DNA of 64,000 nt, from positions 1-64,000 of the forward strand of contig NZ_FNYE01000038.1 of NCBI RefSeq assembly GCF_900108945.1, given 5' to 3'. The DNA comes from Paraburkholderia diazotrophica (GTDB lineage Bacteria > Pseudomonadota > Gammaproteobacteria > Burkholderiales > Burkholderiaceae). Positions 28,432 through 37,325 of the stretch are shown here, one piece after another. The position numbers and the translations under genes were made by a program. Position 1 is the first letter of the stretch, and each line of letters opens with the position of its first letter. The notes below the pieces were generated by a model. It was not told the origin of the DNA. It worked only from the letters and a program-made list of their open reading frames with translations, and searched no databases.

Positions 28432-29739
28432 CTATCGACAACGATTGTTCACGAGAGTGGCGGGAACAAAGAGGACAAGAAGTCCGCCGATGACGAGGCT
28501 TACTGCAAGCGCCAGCACCCCAGCACCTGCCGAGCCGGATGCCTGCTTGATGACACCAATCAGGGACGGGCTGACAACGCCAGAAATGCTGCCGACTGAA
28601 TTGGCGAGTGCCAACCCTGCGGCGGCAGCTGCACCGCCGAGGAAGGCGGGAGGAATTACCCAGAATTGCGAGATGGTGGTCATCACGCCCATTGTGCCCA
28701 CCGTCAACGCAATCATCGCCGCCAAGGTCGAGCCCGAGAACCATACGCTCATCGCGAGGCCAAATGCACCGACGAGTCCCGGGATAATCAGATGCCAGCG
28801 ACGTTCGCCGGTTCGGTCCGAGTTGTGACTCACGAGCACCATCGCAAGCGCGCCAGCTGCGTAAGGAACCGCAGTTAGCAACCCCACGTGGAACGCATCC
28901 GACACCCCGCTCGCTTTAATCAGAGTTGGAAGCCAGAAGCTGACACCATACAAACCCATCGTATAGAAGAAGTAGATGGCGCTGACCAGAAGCACTTTCG
29001 GGCTGACCAGGCCGTCCTTCAGCGAATGCAATGCGCTCGGCGCCGACTCTTCTCTGAGCTTCTGCTCAATCAAATCCTTCTGCTCTTCGTTCAGCCACGT
29101 TGCGTCGCGCACCTTGTCATCGAGATAGAAAAACGCAGCGACACCTAGAAGTGCAGTCGGCACGCCTTCGACCAGAAACAGCCATTGCCAGCCGGCAAAT
29201 CCGTGCGCACCGTTGAACGCCGTCATAATCCAGCCAGAGAGCGGGCCGCCAATGACGCCAGACATCGGGATGCCCGTAAGGAAAAGCGCGGTAACTTTTG
29301 AGCGCCGTGATGCAGGGAACCAGTACGTCAGGTAGAGCACAATGGCCGGAAAGAAGCCCGCTTCCGCGACGCCCAGAAGAAACCGCATGACGTAGAACAT
29401 CGTCGGCGTTCTGACGAACATCATTGCAGCAGAGATAAGGCCCCATGTGACCATGATTCGCGCAATCCAGCGCCGCGGACCGACGCTCAAAAGCAGCAGA
29501 TTGCTCGGAACTTCGAAGAGGAGATAACCAACAAAAAAAACGCTTGCACCAAATCCGTAGACCGCCTCGCTGAAGCCAAGGTCGCTAAGCATCTGCAGCT
29601 TGGCAAAGGCGACGTTGATGCGGTCGAGATAGGCGAACAGGTAACAGATAAAGAGGAACGGTAGCAGGCGCCACGTCGCTTTCGTAAAAGCGGACGTGTC
29701 CGCGCTTTCCACGTAGGTGGCTGGGCTGTGGGAACTCAC
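28432..29739 (-). CDS. MFS transporter (anion:cation symporter, phthalate-permease-like)
   Basis: 435 aa, about 12 membrane helices. The start (KATWRLLPFLFICYLFAYLDRINVAFAKLQM in two parts) is the classic ACS-family opening with D-R-x-N-V-x-x-A. WGLISAAMMFVRTPTMFYVMRFLLGVAEAGFFP is also typical. Members carry organic anions such as phthalate, tartrate or hexuronates. Start is a GTG at 29739 after AGGAGACATAT. It follows the aldolase gene by 125 bases, so it is probably the importer of the cluster's substrate. Confidence 0.88.
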   Translation of the reverse strand: MSSHSPATYVESADTSAFTKATWRLLPFLFICYLFAYLDRINVAFAKLQMLSDLGFSEAVYGFGASVFFVGYLLFEVPSNLLLLSVGPRRWIARIMVTWGLISAAMMFVRTPTMFYVMRFLLGVAEAGFFPAIVLYLTYWFPASRRSKVTALFLTGIPMSGVIGGPLSGWIMTAFNGAHGFAGWQWLFLVEGVPTALLGVAAFFYLDDKVRDATWLNEEQKDLIEQKLREESAPSALHSLKDGLVSPKVLLVSAIYFFYTMGLYGVSFWLPTLIKASGVSDAFHVGLLTAVPYAAGALAMVLVSHNSDRTGERRWHLIIPGLVGAFGLAMSVWFSGSTLAAMIALTVGTMGVMTTISQFWVIPPAFLGGAAAAAGLALANSVGSISGVVSPSLIGVIKQASGSAGAGVLALAVSLVIGGLLVLFVPATLVNNRCR

Positions 29740-29864
29740 ATATGTCTCCTAGGGGCCTTCCTGTAAGCGGCGGGCGACCTGTTTTCTGACTCTTCTCCGC
29801 CGGCGTTTGATTCGTGCGCGCGTCAGACGAACGGCGCGCACGAACCGGGCACTGCGCTCGATGC

Positions 29865-30719
29865 TTAGTCGAACATGTCCAGCTGCGTGTTCACCAGCTC
29901 ACTCCAGATGGTCTGGAAGTGCAACCAGCCGATGTAGTCGCTGCCCACGTGTTCACGGCTATACCGCGCGCGTTCCGGCGTGACCTCCTTCGGCGTAATG
30001 CCGGTAGCTTCAATCATCAGCTGCTGCTGGCAGCAGCGCTCGAGCGCGATAAACCAGAAGGCGGCCGAGTCGATGCTGTGACGGCTGGCGGTAAGGAGCC
30101 CGTGATTCTGGTGGATGGCAGCCTTCACGCCTGCGAATGCGTTGGCAACCTTGTTGCCGCCCTTGACTTCGACCGCAACCTTGCCGGCCTCGTCGCCAAT
30201 GACGACGTGGTCCTCATAAAATGCAGCAGCGTCTTGCGAAATCGGCGCCAGCGGCCTGCCGAGCGAGGCGAACGCCGTGCCGTACGTCGTGTGTGCGTGG
30301 CACATGGCGACGATGTCCTGATGCTGCTCATGCACAGCCGCGTGCAGTACGAAGCCTGCGCGGTTAATGGCGTATTCGCCTTCGACGACATTGCCTTGGT
30401 GGTCGGCACAGATGAGGTTGGACATCTTCACTTGCGAGAAGTGAACGGCCATCGGGTTCGTCCAGTACAGGCTCGGGTTCTCGGGGTCACGAACCGTCAG
30501 ATGACCGGCGAAGCCATAGTCATAACCCTGGAGGGCGAACGCGCGGCACGAGGCGACCAGACGCTCCTTCAAATGGGTCCGATGCTCCTGGATGCTTTTG
30601 AATTTGGGCATCGTGGGGAAAATCAGTCCTTCCTGGTCAGGCTCGTAAATCGAGATTTTGCCCGGCTTGAGAATTGACTCGTGCCTGGTTTCCGATTGCG
30701 ATTCGGCGACTGTAGACAT
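29865..30719 (-). CDS. class II aldolase/adducin family protein
   Basis: 284 aa Zn-dependent enzyme of the fuculose-phosphate aldolase fold. FALQGYDYGFAGHLTVRDPE opens the domain. Metal ligands fit HAAVHEQHQDIVAMCHAHTTYG (about 125-146, HAH) and a later His in KAAIHQNHGLL. In catabolic clusters these act as aldolases or decarboxylases of hydroxy-keto acids. Start ATG 30719, AGGAG six bases before it (a GTG codon directly precedes it). Confidence 0.87.
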   Translation of the reverse strand: MSTVAESQSETRHESILKPGKISIYEPDQEGLIFPTMPKFKSIQEHRTHLKERLVASCRAFALQGYDYGFAGHLTVRDPENPSLYWTNPMAVHFSQVKMSNLICADHQGNVVEGEYAINRAGFVLHAAVHEQHQDIVAMCHAHTTYGTAFASLGRPLAPISQDAAAFYEDHVVIGDEAGKVAVEVKGGNKVANAFAGVKAAIHQNHGLLTASRHSIDSAAFWFIALERCCQQQLMIEATGITPKEVTPERARYSREHVGSDYIGWLHFQTIWSELVNTQLDMFD

Positions 30720-30819
30720 CACATACTCCTTTTATCGAGTGGGGAACACATAGACAAACGGTGGTTTTTCAAAATGCATCAATGAGATGCATGCAAGTCT
30801 GGTTAGTACTACATATAGA

Positions 30820-30836
30820 TTGAAATCGGATTTCAA
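30820..30836. promoter_or_regulatory. candidate operator upstream of the aldolase gene
   Basis: Perfect inverted repeat TTGAAAT-CGG-ATTTCAA in an AT-rich gap between the GntR stop and the aldolase start. It suggests a separate regulated promoter for aldolase and MFS. Confidence 0.45.
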
Positions 30837-30868
30837 TAGTAAAGTTGAATACGACTACCACTTCAAAA

Positions 30869-31582
30869 TCAGGCCAACACCTCGTCGACTGATGCCTTGA
30901 CGTCAGCCGTTAGCGTTTGGGTTTGCAGTAGCACCTCGAACTCGCCTATCAGATGTTGGTGAGCTCTCTTGGCGTGAAGTTCGGACAAGCTCATCGCGAG
31001 AGCTGCATCGCCCTGTTCAATCGCTCGTGCGATGGCGGCATGCTCTTCCAAAATAGACTCTCGCTGCGCGGACACCTGCAGCATTGCTCCCATGACCCGT
31101 CTGAGATGAACCCAATGACCTCGGGCTGTTTCGCCGATGAGCCGATTACCCGAAGCGCTATAGACGGCAAAGTGAAAGTCCATATCCGCGTCTATCATTG
31201 CCCGAACATTGCACGAGGTAGATGCGGCGCATCCGCGCTCAAGGAGTTTGCGGTCCAACCGCGCTCTCTTCCCGGCGGCGAGCTTTGCAGCAAGTGCATC
31301 CAGCGTGCCGCGGATTTCGTAGATGTCGCTCAGGTACTGCGCGTCTAGCGGCGCGGCCAGCACCCCTCTGCCTGGCGCATCCTGAACCAGCCCGTCTTTC
31401 TTGAGCAATCGAAGCGCTTGATGGACGGGTGAGCGCGAAACCGCAAGTTGCTCGGCAATATCTTCCTGAGTCAATCGGGCTCCAGGACGAAGCGTCCCCT
31501 CGCAGATGGCGTTGACGAGAGAGTTGTAAACCTCTTCGACGTAATCGGCGCGTGACTGAATCTTGAGCAACTTCGATGTCAT
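30869..31582 (-). CDS. GntR-family regulator, FCD subfamily (paralogue 1)
   Basis: 237 aa. N-terminal winged helix (about 1-75): KLLKIQSRADYVEEVYNSLV, RLTQEDIAEQLAVSRSPVHQALRLLKKDGLV in two parts. C-terminal FCD helical domain (about 85-220) with metal-ligand-type residues D and H in DADMDFHFAVYSASGN. Very close to paralogue 2 at 36472. The start at 31582 is next to GGTATACC (31583-31590). The gene lies inside the catabolic run and probably senses its substrate. Confidence 0.88.
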   Translation of the reverse strand: MTSKLLKIQSRADYVEEVYNSLVNAICEGTLRPGARLTQEDIAEQLAVSRSPVHQALRLLKKDGLVQDAPGRGVLAAPLDAQYLSDIYEIRGTLDALAAKLAAGKRARLDRKLLERGCAASTSCNVRAMIDADMDFHFAVYSASGNRLIGETARGHWVHLRRVMGAMLQVSAQRESILEEHAAIARAIEQGDAALAMSLSELHAKRAHQHLIGEFEVLLQTQTLTADVKASVDEVLA

Positions 31583-31618
31583 GGTATACCTCGTTGCTTT
31601 TGCGTCAGCGACCACGCT

Positions 31619-31642
31619 GGGACGTCTTTTACGGGACGTCCC
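31619..31642. other. hairpin between ilvC paralogue and gntR gene
   Basis: GGGACGT at 31619-31625 pairs with ACGTCCC at 31636-31642. No T-run. It may slow transcription or protect the 3' end of the upstream message. Confidence 0.35.
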
Positions 31643-31663
31643 CCCTTGCTAAAGCCCGAAAAC

Positions 31664-32677
31664 CTAGTTCTTCGAGCGGTCGACAAGTGCGCCCTTGGTA
31701 ATCCACGGCATCATCGCGCGCAGCTTCGAACCCACGATTTCAATCTGGTGCGAAGACGTGATGCGTCTGCGGGCCTGAAGCGTTGGAGCGCCAGCCCTGT
31801 TTTCAAGAATGAAGCTCTTCGCGTATTCACCCGTCTGGATGTCGCGAAGGACCGCTTTCATTGCATTCTTCGTTTCTGACGTTACGATTCGCGGACCAGT
31901 GACGTATTCACCGAACTCGGCATTGTTCGAGATACCGTAGTTCATGTTGCCGATGCCACCTTCGTAGATGAGGTCCACGATGAGCTTCACTTCGTGGAGA
32001 CATTCGAAGTACGCCATCTCCGGGGAGTAGCCAGCTTCCACGAGGACTTCGAAGCCGGCCTTGATGAGCTCTACAAGGCCGCCGCAGAGAACCGCCTGCT
32101 CACCGAAGAGGTCGGTCTCGGTTTCTTCGAGGAAGCTGGTTTCAATGATGCCGGCACGGCCGCCGCCATTCGCCGCCGCGTACGCGAGCGCGATGTCGCG
32201 AGCAGAGCCAGACTTGTCCTGCGCAACAGCGATGAGATGCGGAACGCCGCCGCCCGCGACATAGGTGCTTCGAACCGTGTGACCCGGCGCTTTCGGGGCG
32301 ACCATCATTACATCAAGGTCAGCGCGCGGGTTGACCTGACCGTAATGAATGTTGAAACCATGTGCGAAGCCGAGCACCGCGCCTTCGCGAGCGTTCGACT
32401 CGACTTCTGTTCGGTAGACTTCGGCGATTTGCTCGTCGGGCAACAGCATCATGATGATGTCGGCCTTTTTGACAGCGTCCGCAATGCTTTTGACCGTGAT
32501 CCCAGCGGTTTTTGCCTTCTCCAAGGACGGACCTTTGCGCAAACCGACGCAGACGTTGATGCCGCTATCTTTCAGGTTGAGCGCGTGAGCGTGGCCTTGC
32601 GAACCGTAGCCGATGATTGCGACACTTCGGCTTTTCAGAAGACTGAGGTCGGCATCCTTATCGTAGAGAACTTTCAT
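31664..32677 (-). CDS. ilvC: ketol-acid reductoisomerase paralogue (class I)
   Basis: 337 aa, normal class I length. NADP-binding IIGYGSQGHAHALNLKDSG with CVGLRKGP, AHGFNIHYGQ, and all metal-binding acidic residues: the D and E in ETDLFGEQ, and the two E in EAGYSPEMAYFECLHE. By sequence it is an intact enzyme that isomerises and reduces 2-hydroxy-2-alkyl-3-oxo acids. It sits between an oxygenase reductase and a GntR gene, with no ilvB, ilvN or ilvI nearby, so it is probably a second copy used by this catabolic unit. Start ATG 32677 (MKVLYDKDAD). Confidence 0.9.
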   Translation of the reverse strand: MKVLYDKDADLSLLKSRSVAIIGYGSQGHAHALNLKDSGINVCVGLRKGPSLEKAKTAGITVKSIADAVKKADIIMMLLPDEQIAEVYRTEVESNAREGAVLGFAHGFNIHYGQVNPRADLDVMMVAPKAPGHTVRSTYVAGGGVPHLIAVAQDKSGSARDIALAYAAANGGGRAGIIETSFLEETETDLFGEQAVLCGGLVELIKAGFEVLVEAGYSPEMAYFECLHEVKLIVDLIYEGGIGNMNYGISNNAEFGEYVTGPRIVTSETKNAMKAVLRDIQTGEYAKSFILENRAGAPTLQARRRITSSHQIEIVGSKLRAMMPWITKGALVDRSKN

Positions 32678-32777
32678 TCTATTTCCAGATTTATGCACCA
32701 ATGGGCGCGTATTTGCGGGATAGCGCGTCGAAGTGGAGCTACGTGGGGCACGCAGTCCGTGTTGAGTTTGTTCGTGG

Positions 32778-33788
32778 TTACAGGTCCAGCACCAAGGTCT
32801 TGCTCACCGGTCTGGAGACGCAAATCGTGAGGAATTCCTTTCGGTCGTCGTCATCCAGGATGAAATCGTTGTGCTCGACTTCGCCTTCTCGATAGCGAAC
32901 CTTGCAGGTCGCGCACAGGCCAGCGCAGCATGAGGTCGGAACTTCGATACCAGCCTCATTCAGCGCTTCGCTAAAGTTCTGGTTGGGTCCAACATGTACG
33001 ACCTGGCCCGTGCTGGCAATTGTGACGTCACATCCGTCCTGATTTTCAGTGCCGGTGGGCTCTCGCTTCGGCTGCTCTGGCGCCTTGAAATGCTCGAAGT
33101 GCACAGCGCCTTTCGGCCAATGACTTGCTGCGTCGGCACAAGCCGTCATGAATCCGGCCGGTCCGCAGTAATAGACATGCGTGCCTGGCGTGGGCTCGCT
33201 CAACAACGCGCGCAGGTCCAGACGGTTCGCCTCTTCGCCATCGTCAAAATGATAGCGGAGCCTTCCTGAGCGGTGCATGCGTTCCAGCTCGGAGCCGAAT
33301 GCCGCTGCTTCTGCGCTTCGGGCGCAGTAGTGCATCACAAAATCGACACCGCGCTCTTCCAGTTCGTGTGCCATCGCCTTCAACGGCGTGACGCCGATGC
33401 CGCCCGCAATCAGGATGACTTTTTTCGCGTCTTCGGAGAGCGCAAAGTGGTTACGGGGCTTACTGATGGTGACAATATCCCCAGCGGCGATGCTTTCATG
33501 AACGGCGCGCGAGCCGCCACGACCATTTTCGTCCTTGAGCACGGCGATGACGTAGCGATTGCGCTCGGCGGGCGAGTTGCAGAGCGAGTACTGTCTGATG
33601 ACACCGTTCTTCAGGTGGATGTCGATGTGCGAACCGGCTTCGAAGCGGGGTAACGGCATTCCGCTCGTGCTCGTGAATTCGTATGAATTGATGCCTTTGC
33701 CTTCGTAGCGTATCTGCGTCACCCGAACATCGAGCGTCCCGGTTTCGATGTCTTGAACCGCTTCTTCTCTTTCCAATACCGTGTCCAT
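32778..33788 (-). CDS. PDR/VanB-family oxidoreductase, Rieske oxygenase reductase component
   Basis: 336 aa. FMN/FAD-type domain with RQYSLCNSPAERNRYVIAV (about 63-81), NAD-binding GGIGVTPLKAMAHELEERG (about 128-146), and a C-terminal plant-type [2Fe-2S] domain (about 255-336) with C-x4-C-x2-C in SCCAGLCATCKV and a final Cys in ICVSRP. It passes electrons from NADH to the terminal oxygenase encoded 90 bases upstream, as in phthalate dioxygenase and vanillate demethylase systems. Confidence 0.92.
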   Translation of the reverse strand: MDTVLEREEAVQDIETGTLDVRVTQIRYEGKGINSYEFTSTSGMPLPRFEAGSHIDIHLKNGVIRQYSLCNSPAERNRYVIAVLKDENGRGGSRAVHESIAAGDIVTISKPRNHFALSEDAKKVILIAGGIGVTPLKAMAHELEERGVDFVMHYCARSAEAAAFGSELERMHRSGRLRYHFDDGEEANRLDLRALLSEPTPGTHVYYCGPAGFMTACADAASHWPKGAVHFEHFKAPEQPKREPTGTENQDGCDVTIASTGQVVHVGPNQNFSEALNEAGIEVPTSCCAGLCATCKVRYREGEVEHNDFILDDDDRKEFLTICVSRPVSKTLVLDL

Positions 33789-33878
33789 GGTCTCTTCCTT
33801 CCTGGCAAGTCACCAGCCGCAGGTGTAGGCGGCTGGTAACGGTGCGCACCAAACTCATAGAGAGTGGCGCCCGCCCTA

Positions 33879-35423
33879 TTAGCTCTTCAGCGACTGTTCG
33901 AGCTCTTCGAACTTGTTGCGCACGAACTCGCCGCGTTCGTCGCCTTTCATGCTGTCGCTTTCGGTCAGAATCTGGACGACCGCCTTCAGTACCTTGCGAC
34001 GACGTGCGACTTCTTCTTCGACGGTCGCGCCCTCCGCGATTTCGAACACGTTGCCTGAGCAGAAGCTGTTGGGGGCGCCGCCCAGTGCACGGAACCATTC
34101 AGCGAAACCTTGCGCCGACGCCGCTGCATTCGTGCCGCGGACTGCCTCGCGCAGCATCTTGCGGAACTGATAGAGGCCCGCATCGAACTTCGTCGGATTT
34201 TCGAGCGCATGTACTGCGATGGGGCGCTGGCTGATGATGGCTTCGTAGTCGCCCGGTGCGTATTGAGCCTGCTTGTAAATCGCGCGCTCACGATGATTCG
34301 GCGGAATCGGCGGCATGTCTTCGAGCTTGTATTTGCCAAAGCGCTCCGGACGGCGCATCGCGACCTGACCTTCAAGGAAGTCGATGGTCTCGTAGCCGAC
34401 CAGTTCCTTGTTACCCACGCCGCGGGTGTCGATGCCCGGGCCCATGACGCGCCAGCCAATCATCTTGCTGTTTTCGTCATCGACGGGCACCGTCCAGCGG
34501 ATGATGTGGAAGCGGCTAAAGTACTTTTTCTTCGAGCCGTCTTCGGACGTATACGCATGGAGGCTCAGATTTGGAAGAACCTGATGCTGGACCCGCACAA
34601 AGAGCCTGTCCTTGTTGACGCGACGCGCGCCGGCACACGCCAGACTGCGACCGCCTTGAACCGGTACAAAATTCATGTCGGGAGCCACTTCCATCGACGC
34701 AGCCCCGACTTCGTCGAACGTCGTACCTTGATAGTTACCGTCGACAACGTTCTTGCCGGCGTGCAGCGCCGTCGGGTGATAGTTGTCCGCCGCGTTGTCT
34801 TGAACCTGCAGCCAGTTGCAGTGCTGGAAGTTGCTGTACGGGACGAGTTCGTCGCCAGGCATCACCGTGTAATCGCCTTCCCATTCGGGGAACGGTGGTT
34901 CTTCTTCCGGCGGCCCCATGTAGGCAAAGACGAGACCGTTGCGTTCAACGGCTTTGTAAGCGCCCTGGCGAATCGAGCATGCGTACTTCTCGGCTTCCTT
35001 CTCTTCGCCTTTCGGGAACGGCACATGGAGGCAGGCGCCGTCCACATCGAACACCATGCCGTGGTAGCAGCACATGATGCCGCGCTCCTGGATGGCGCCG
35101 TATTCGAGTGACGCGCCCCGGTGCACGCAATGCGCGTGCAGCACGCCGACGCGGCCGCTCTTGTCGCGGAATGCGACGAGTTCTTCGTTCATGATTTTGA
35201 GGAAGCGGGGCGTGTCAGTCAGTTCCATCGACATACACACCGGATGCCAGAAGCGGCGCATGAATTCGCCCGTCGGCGTGCCCGGACCCGTTTCCGTCAG
35301 TTCGGGGTCGTGCGCGGGCGTCCGGTTCGCGTAGTAACCGCCGAACGGAATCAGCTTCTTGGCGACCGGGGCCGAACCGCCGGTGTGCTTCTGGTCATCC
35401 ATCTTGTCCGATTTGACGCTCAT
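33879..35423 (-). CDS. Rieske non-heme iron oxygenase, phthalate 4,5-dioxygenase-like
   Basis: 514 aa terminal oxygenase. Rieske centre: CVH in HAHCVHRGASLEYG and CCYHG (about 95-120). The mononuclear iron site fits NAADNYHPTALHAGKN (D and two His, about 215-232). The length and the N-terminal GPGTPTGEFMRRFWHPVCMS are typical of the phthalate dioxygenase/OhbA-like group. The start at 35423 has GGAGGCAGGAAG before it. First gene of a leftward run of seven. The true substrate cannot be read from the sequence. Confidence 0.9.
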   Translation of the reverse strand: MSVKSDKMDDQKHTGGSAPVAKKLIPFGGYYANRTPAHDPELTETGPGTPTGEFMRRFWHPVCMSMELTDTPRFLKIMNEELVAFRDKSGRVGVLHAHCVHRGASLEYGAIQERGIMCCYHGMVFDVDGACLHVPFPKGEEKEAEKYACSIRQGAYKAVERNGLVFAYMGPPEEEPPFPEWEGDYTVMPGDELVPYSNFQHCNWLQVQDNAADNYHPTALHAGKNVVDGNYQGTTFDEVGAASMEVAPDMNFVPVQGGRSLACAGARRVNKDRLFVRVQHQVLPNLSLHAYTSEDGSKKKYFSRFHIIRWTVPVDDENSKMIGWRVMGPGIDTRGVGNKELVGYETIDFLEGQVAMRRPERFGKYKLEDMPPIPPNHRERAIYKQAQYAPGDYEAIISQRPIAVHALENPTKFDAGLYQFRKMLREAVRGTNAAASAQGFAEWFRALGGAPNSFCSGNVFEIAEGATVEEEVARRRKVLKAVVQILTESDSMKGDERGEFVRNKFEELEQSLKS

Positions 35424-35813
35424 GTCTTCCTGCCTCCAATGATTGATAGGGACCATACACTCAGGGTATTTTTGCCCAGAACCGTCTACTGACCACCGTA
35501 TGCTGAACTCTGTATCCAAAGATTAGGCGCACATTAGGCTAGTGTCTTTATGGGTAAACACTTATGCGTCTGGTTTTGGTCGTACTCAACCGAGCCTCGT
35601 TATCACGGGCGTCCGCCGCGACAACGGTTCTTCCGAGCATAAATGCCTCACCCGACTGACCCTTCTTTGGCGCGTTATCGGTGTTTGTACGGATATGCTC
35701 GTCAACGTCCTAACTTTAAGCTCTCTGTATACAGTAGACGGTAGCCGGAACTCGATTCTTCGAATTTGAGCAATCAGTCGAGTGCTTCAATTTGAGACAA
35801 AGAGAGAAACGCC
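35424..35813. promoter_or_regulatory. divergent control region with paired 11-base motif
   Basis: ACCGTCTACTG at 35481-35491 and its exact inverse CAGTAGACGGT at 35732-35742 face the two divergent genes. The second is joined to the palindrome CTGTATACAG (35725-35734). CTGTATCC also occurs at about 35510. GntR/FCD regulators bind short palindromes of this kind, and both GntR genes lie in the two divergent units. The region has low GC and no convincing gene. Confidence 0.6.
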
Positions 35814-36365
35814 GTGGAAATGCCTGATTATCTGATGGTGTCCGAAGGGCCGGCATCTGAACGGATGTCACACCCGATTGGTGAGACGGGCTTTTCGTTC
35901 AAAAAAAGCGAGCGACCCAGTTCGGCGCTTACTTCGTGGATTGACGCAGAGACGATTCCACAGACCGCGCGCGCCGTCTTGCAATCAAAGGAACTGTTCG
36001 AAGGGCTGACAGGCCTGATACGTGTGCTGACTGAGACTGACGCTTTCGGTCAGTTTCGCGCAGGGTGGATTCTGGGTCGGACGGTGCGTGGGCTAACGTC
36101 GATTGTCGTGCGGGATGCAAATCACTGCAGCGCGAAAGGTTTGCTTGACGATGCGGCCTTCGGCGTTAGACAAGCCGAGCGGTATTGCGCGACTTCTGCT
36201 GTCGTTCTGGTCCAGCAAAGTGACTCGAACGGTGGTCGCAAGGCACGGGAGGCGCTTGAAAGCGCGTTCATGGCGAGTCATGTGCGACCGGACGTGTTGT
36301 ACGAATCTGGGCTCCATTCGGAAATCCCGCTATGGTTCGCGTGCTTGTCCCCAGTCGTCCGTTAG
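35814..36365 (+). CDS. hypothetical protein
   Basis: 183 aa, no family recognised. The start is GTG 35814 after AGAGAGAAA, with ATG 35820 as alternative. Predicted soluble alpha/beta protein: a flexible first 35 residues, helical TARAVLQSKELFEGLTGLIRVL, and a conserved-looking RYCATSAVVLVQQSDSNGGRKAREALESAF across about residues 122-152. First gene of the rightward unit with GntR paralogue 2 and the HAD hydrolase, so co-regulation with the oxygenase operon is likely. Confidence 0.6.
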   Translation: MEMPDYLMVSEGPASERMSHPIGETGFSFKKSERPSSALTSWIDAETIPQTARAVLQSKELFEGLTGLIRVLTETDAFGQFRAGWILGRTVRGLTSIVVRDANHCSAKGLLDDAAFGVRQAERYCATSAVVLVQQSDSNGGRKAREALESAFMASHVRPDVLYESGLHSEIPLWFACLSPVVR

Positions 36366-36471
36366 TATGAATGCACAGCAACTCAATCTGTCCCCTTTGA
36401 TTTCAGACAACCCATCGCGCCTGGCAATGCTGGTAAGCTGACAGTATTCAGTATCCACAGCGCTTATCATC

Positions 36472-37152
36472 ATGCCAGCAAAACTCTTGAAGTTGCAGTC
36501 GCGACCTGACTATGTAGACGAAGTCTATAGGGTGCTGCTTGACGCCATCAGCGATGGCTCGCTTGCTCCGGGAACACGCATTGTTCAGGAGGAAATCGCC
36601 GAGCAACTCGCCGTATCTCGCTCCCCCGTGCTACAGGCATTCCGCCTTTTGAAGAAGGACGGTCTGGTCGAGGACGCGCCTGGGCGTGGGTTGCAAGTTG
36701 CCCCTCTTGATGCGCGACGGGTCGGTCACCTCTATGAACTGAGAGGCGCGCTGGACGCTCTTGCTGCCCGTCTCGCCGCACGGCAGCGAGTGAAGTTAGA
36801 CAAGTCTTTGGTTGCTAACGGCCGCCAGGCGTCGAAAGGTGGCGACATCAAAGCGATGATTGAGGCTGACATGGCATTCCACGCGGCTATCTATTCTGCG
36901 TCCGGGAATCCATTGATAGTTGAGAATGCGCGTCTCCATTGGATTCATCTGCGGCGTGTTATGGGGGCCGTGCATCAGGTCGTTGGCCAGCGCAAGACCG
37001 TCTGGGACGAGCACGCAGCAATCGCAGAAGCGATAGCGGATGGCAACGAGGCGCTTGCTGCGGAACTCAGTATGCGACACACCGAAGCCGCGCGAGAAAA
37101 CCTGGTTCAGCATATGACAGCATCAGCCGCCGCTCAAGGTTCAGCCACCTGA
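36472..37152 (+). CDS. GntR-family regulator, FCD subfamily (paralogue 2)
   Basis: 226 aa, strongly similar to paralogue 1 in both domains: KLLKLQSRPDYVDEVYRVLL, EQLAVSRSPVLQAFRLLKKDGLVEDAPGRG (in parts), and FCD domain ADMAFHAAIYSASGN. A repeat-like ACAGTATTCAGTATCC lies about 20-35 bases upstream of the start. Two such close regulators in one cluster probably share operators; one may repress and the other modulate. Confidence 0.88.
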   Translation: MPAKLLKLQSRPDYVDEVYRVLLDAISDGSLAPGTRIVQEEIAEQLAVSRSPVLQAFRLLKKDGLVEDAPGRGLQVAPLDARRVGHLYELRGALDALAARLAARQRVKLDKSLVANGRQASKGGDIKAMIEADMAFHAAIYSASGNPLIVENARLHWIHLRRVMGAVHQVVGQRKTVWDEHAAIAEAIADGNEALAAELSMRHTEAARENLVQHMTASAAAQGSAT

Positions 37153-37325
37153 CACATAGCCGATGCATCAAAACTACAGCGGGCTCACGAGTTGACTGGT
37201 TTCTTGGTGACAATTGAAACTGAACGCGGTCGCCGCCATATGGCCGCGATATTTTGCTCGCCGAATGCTATGCATTGGCTGACCGTGCGAGCACGGTAAC
37301 ATCAACAGCTCCATCACAAAGAGCG

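Noticed and set aside
35542..35769. 75-codon plus-strand frame in the divergent control region
   Set aside because: No ribosome site, overlaps the palindromic operators, no protein-like pattern.
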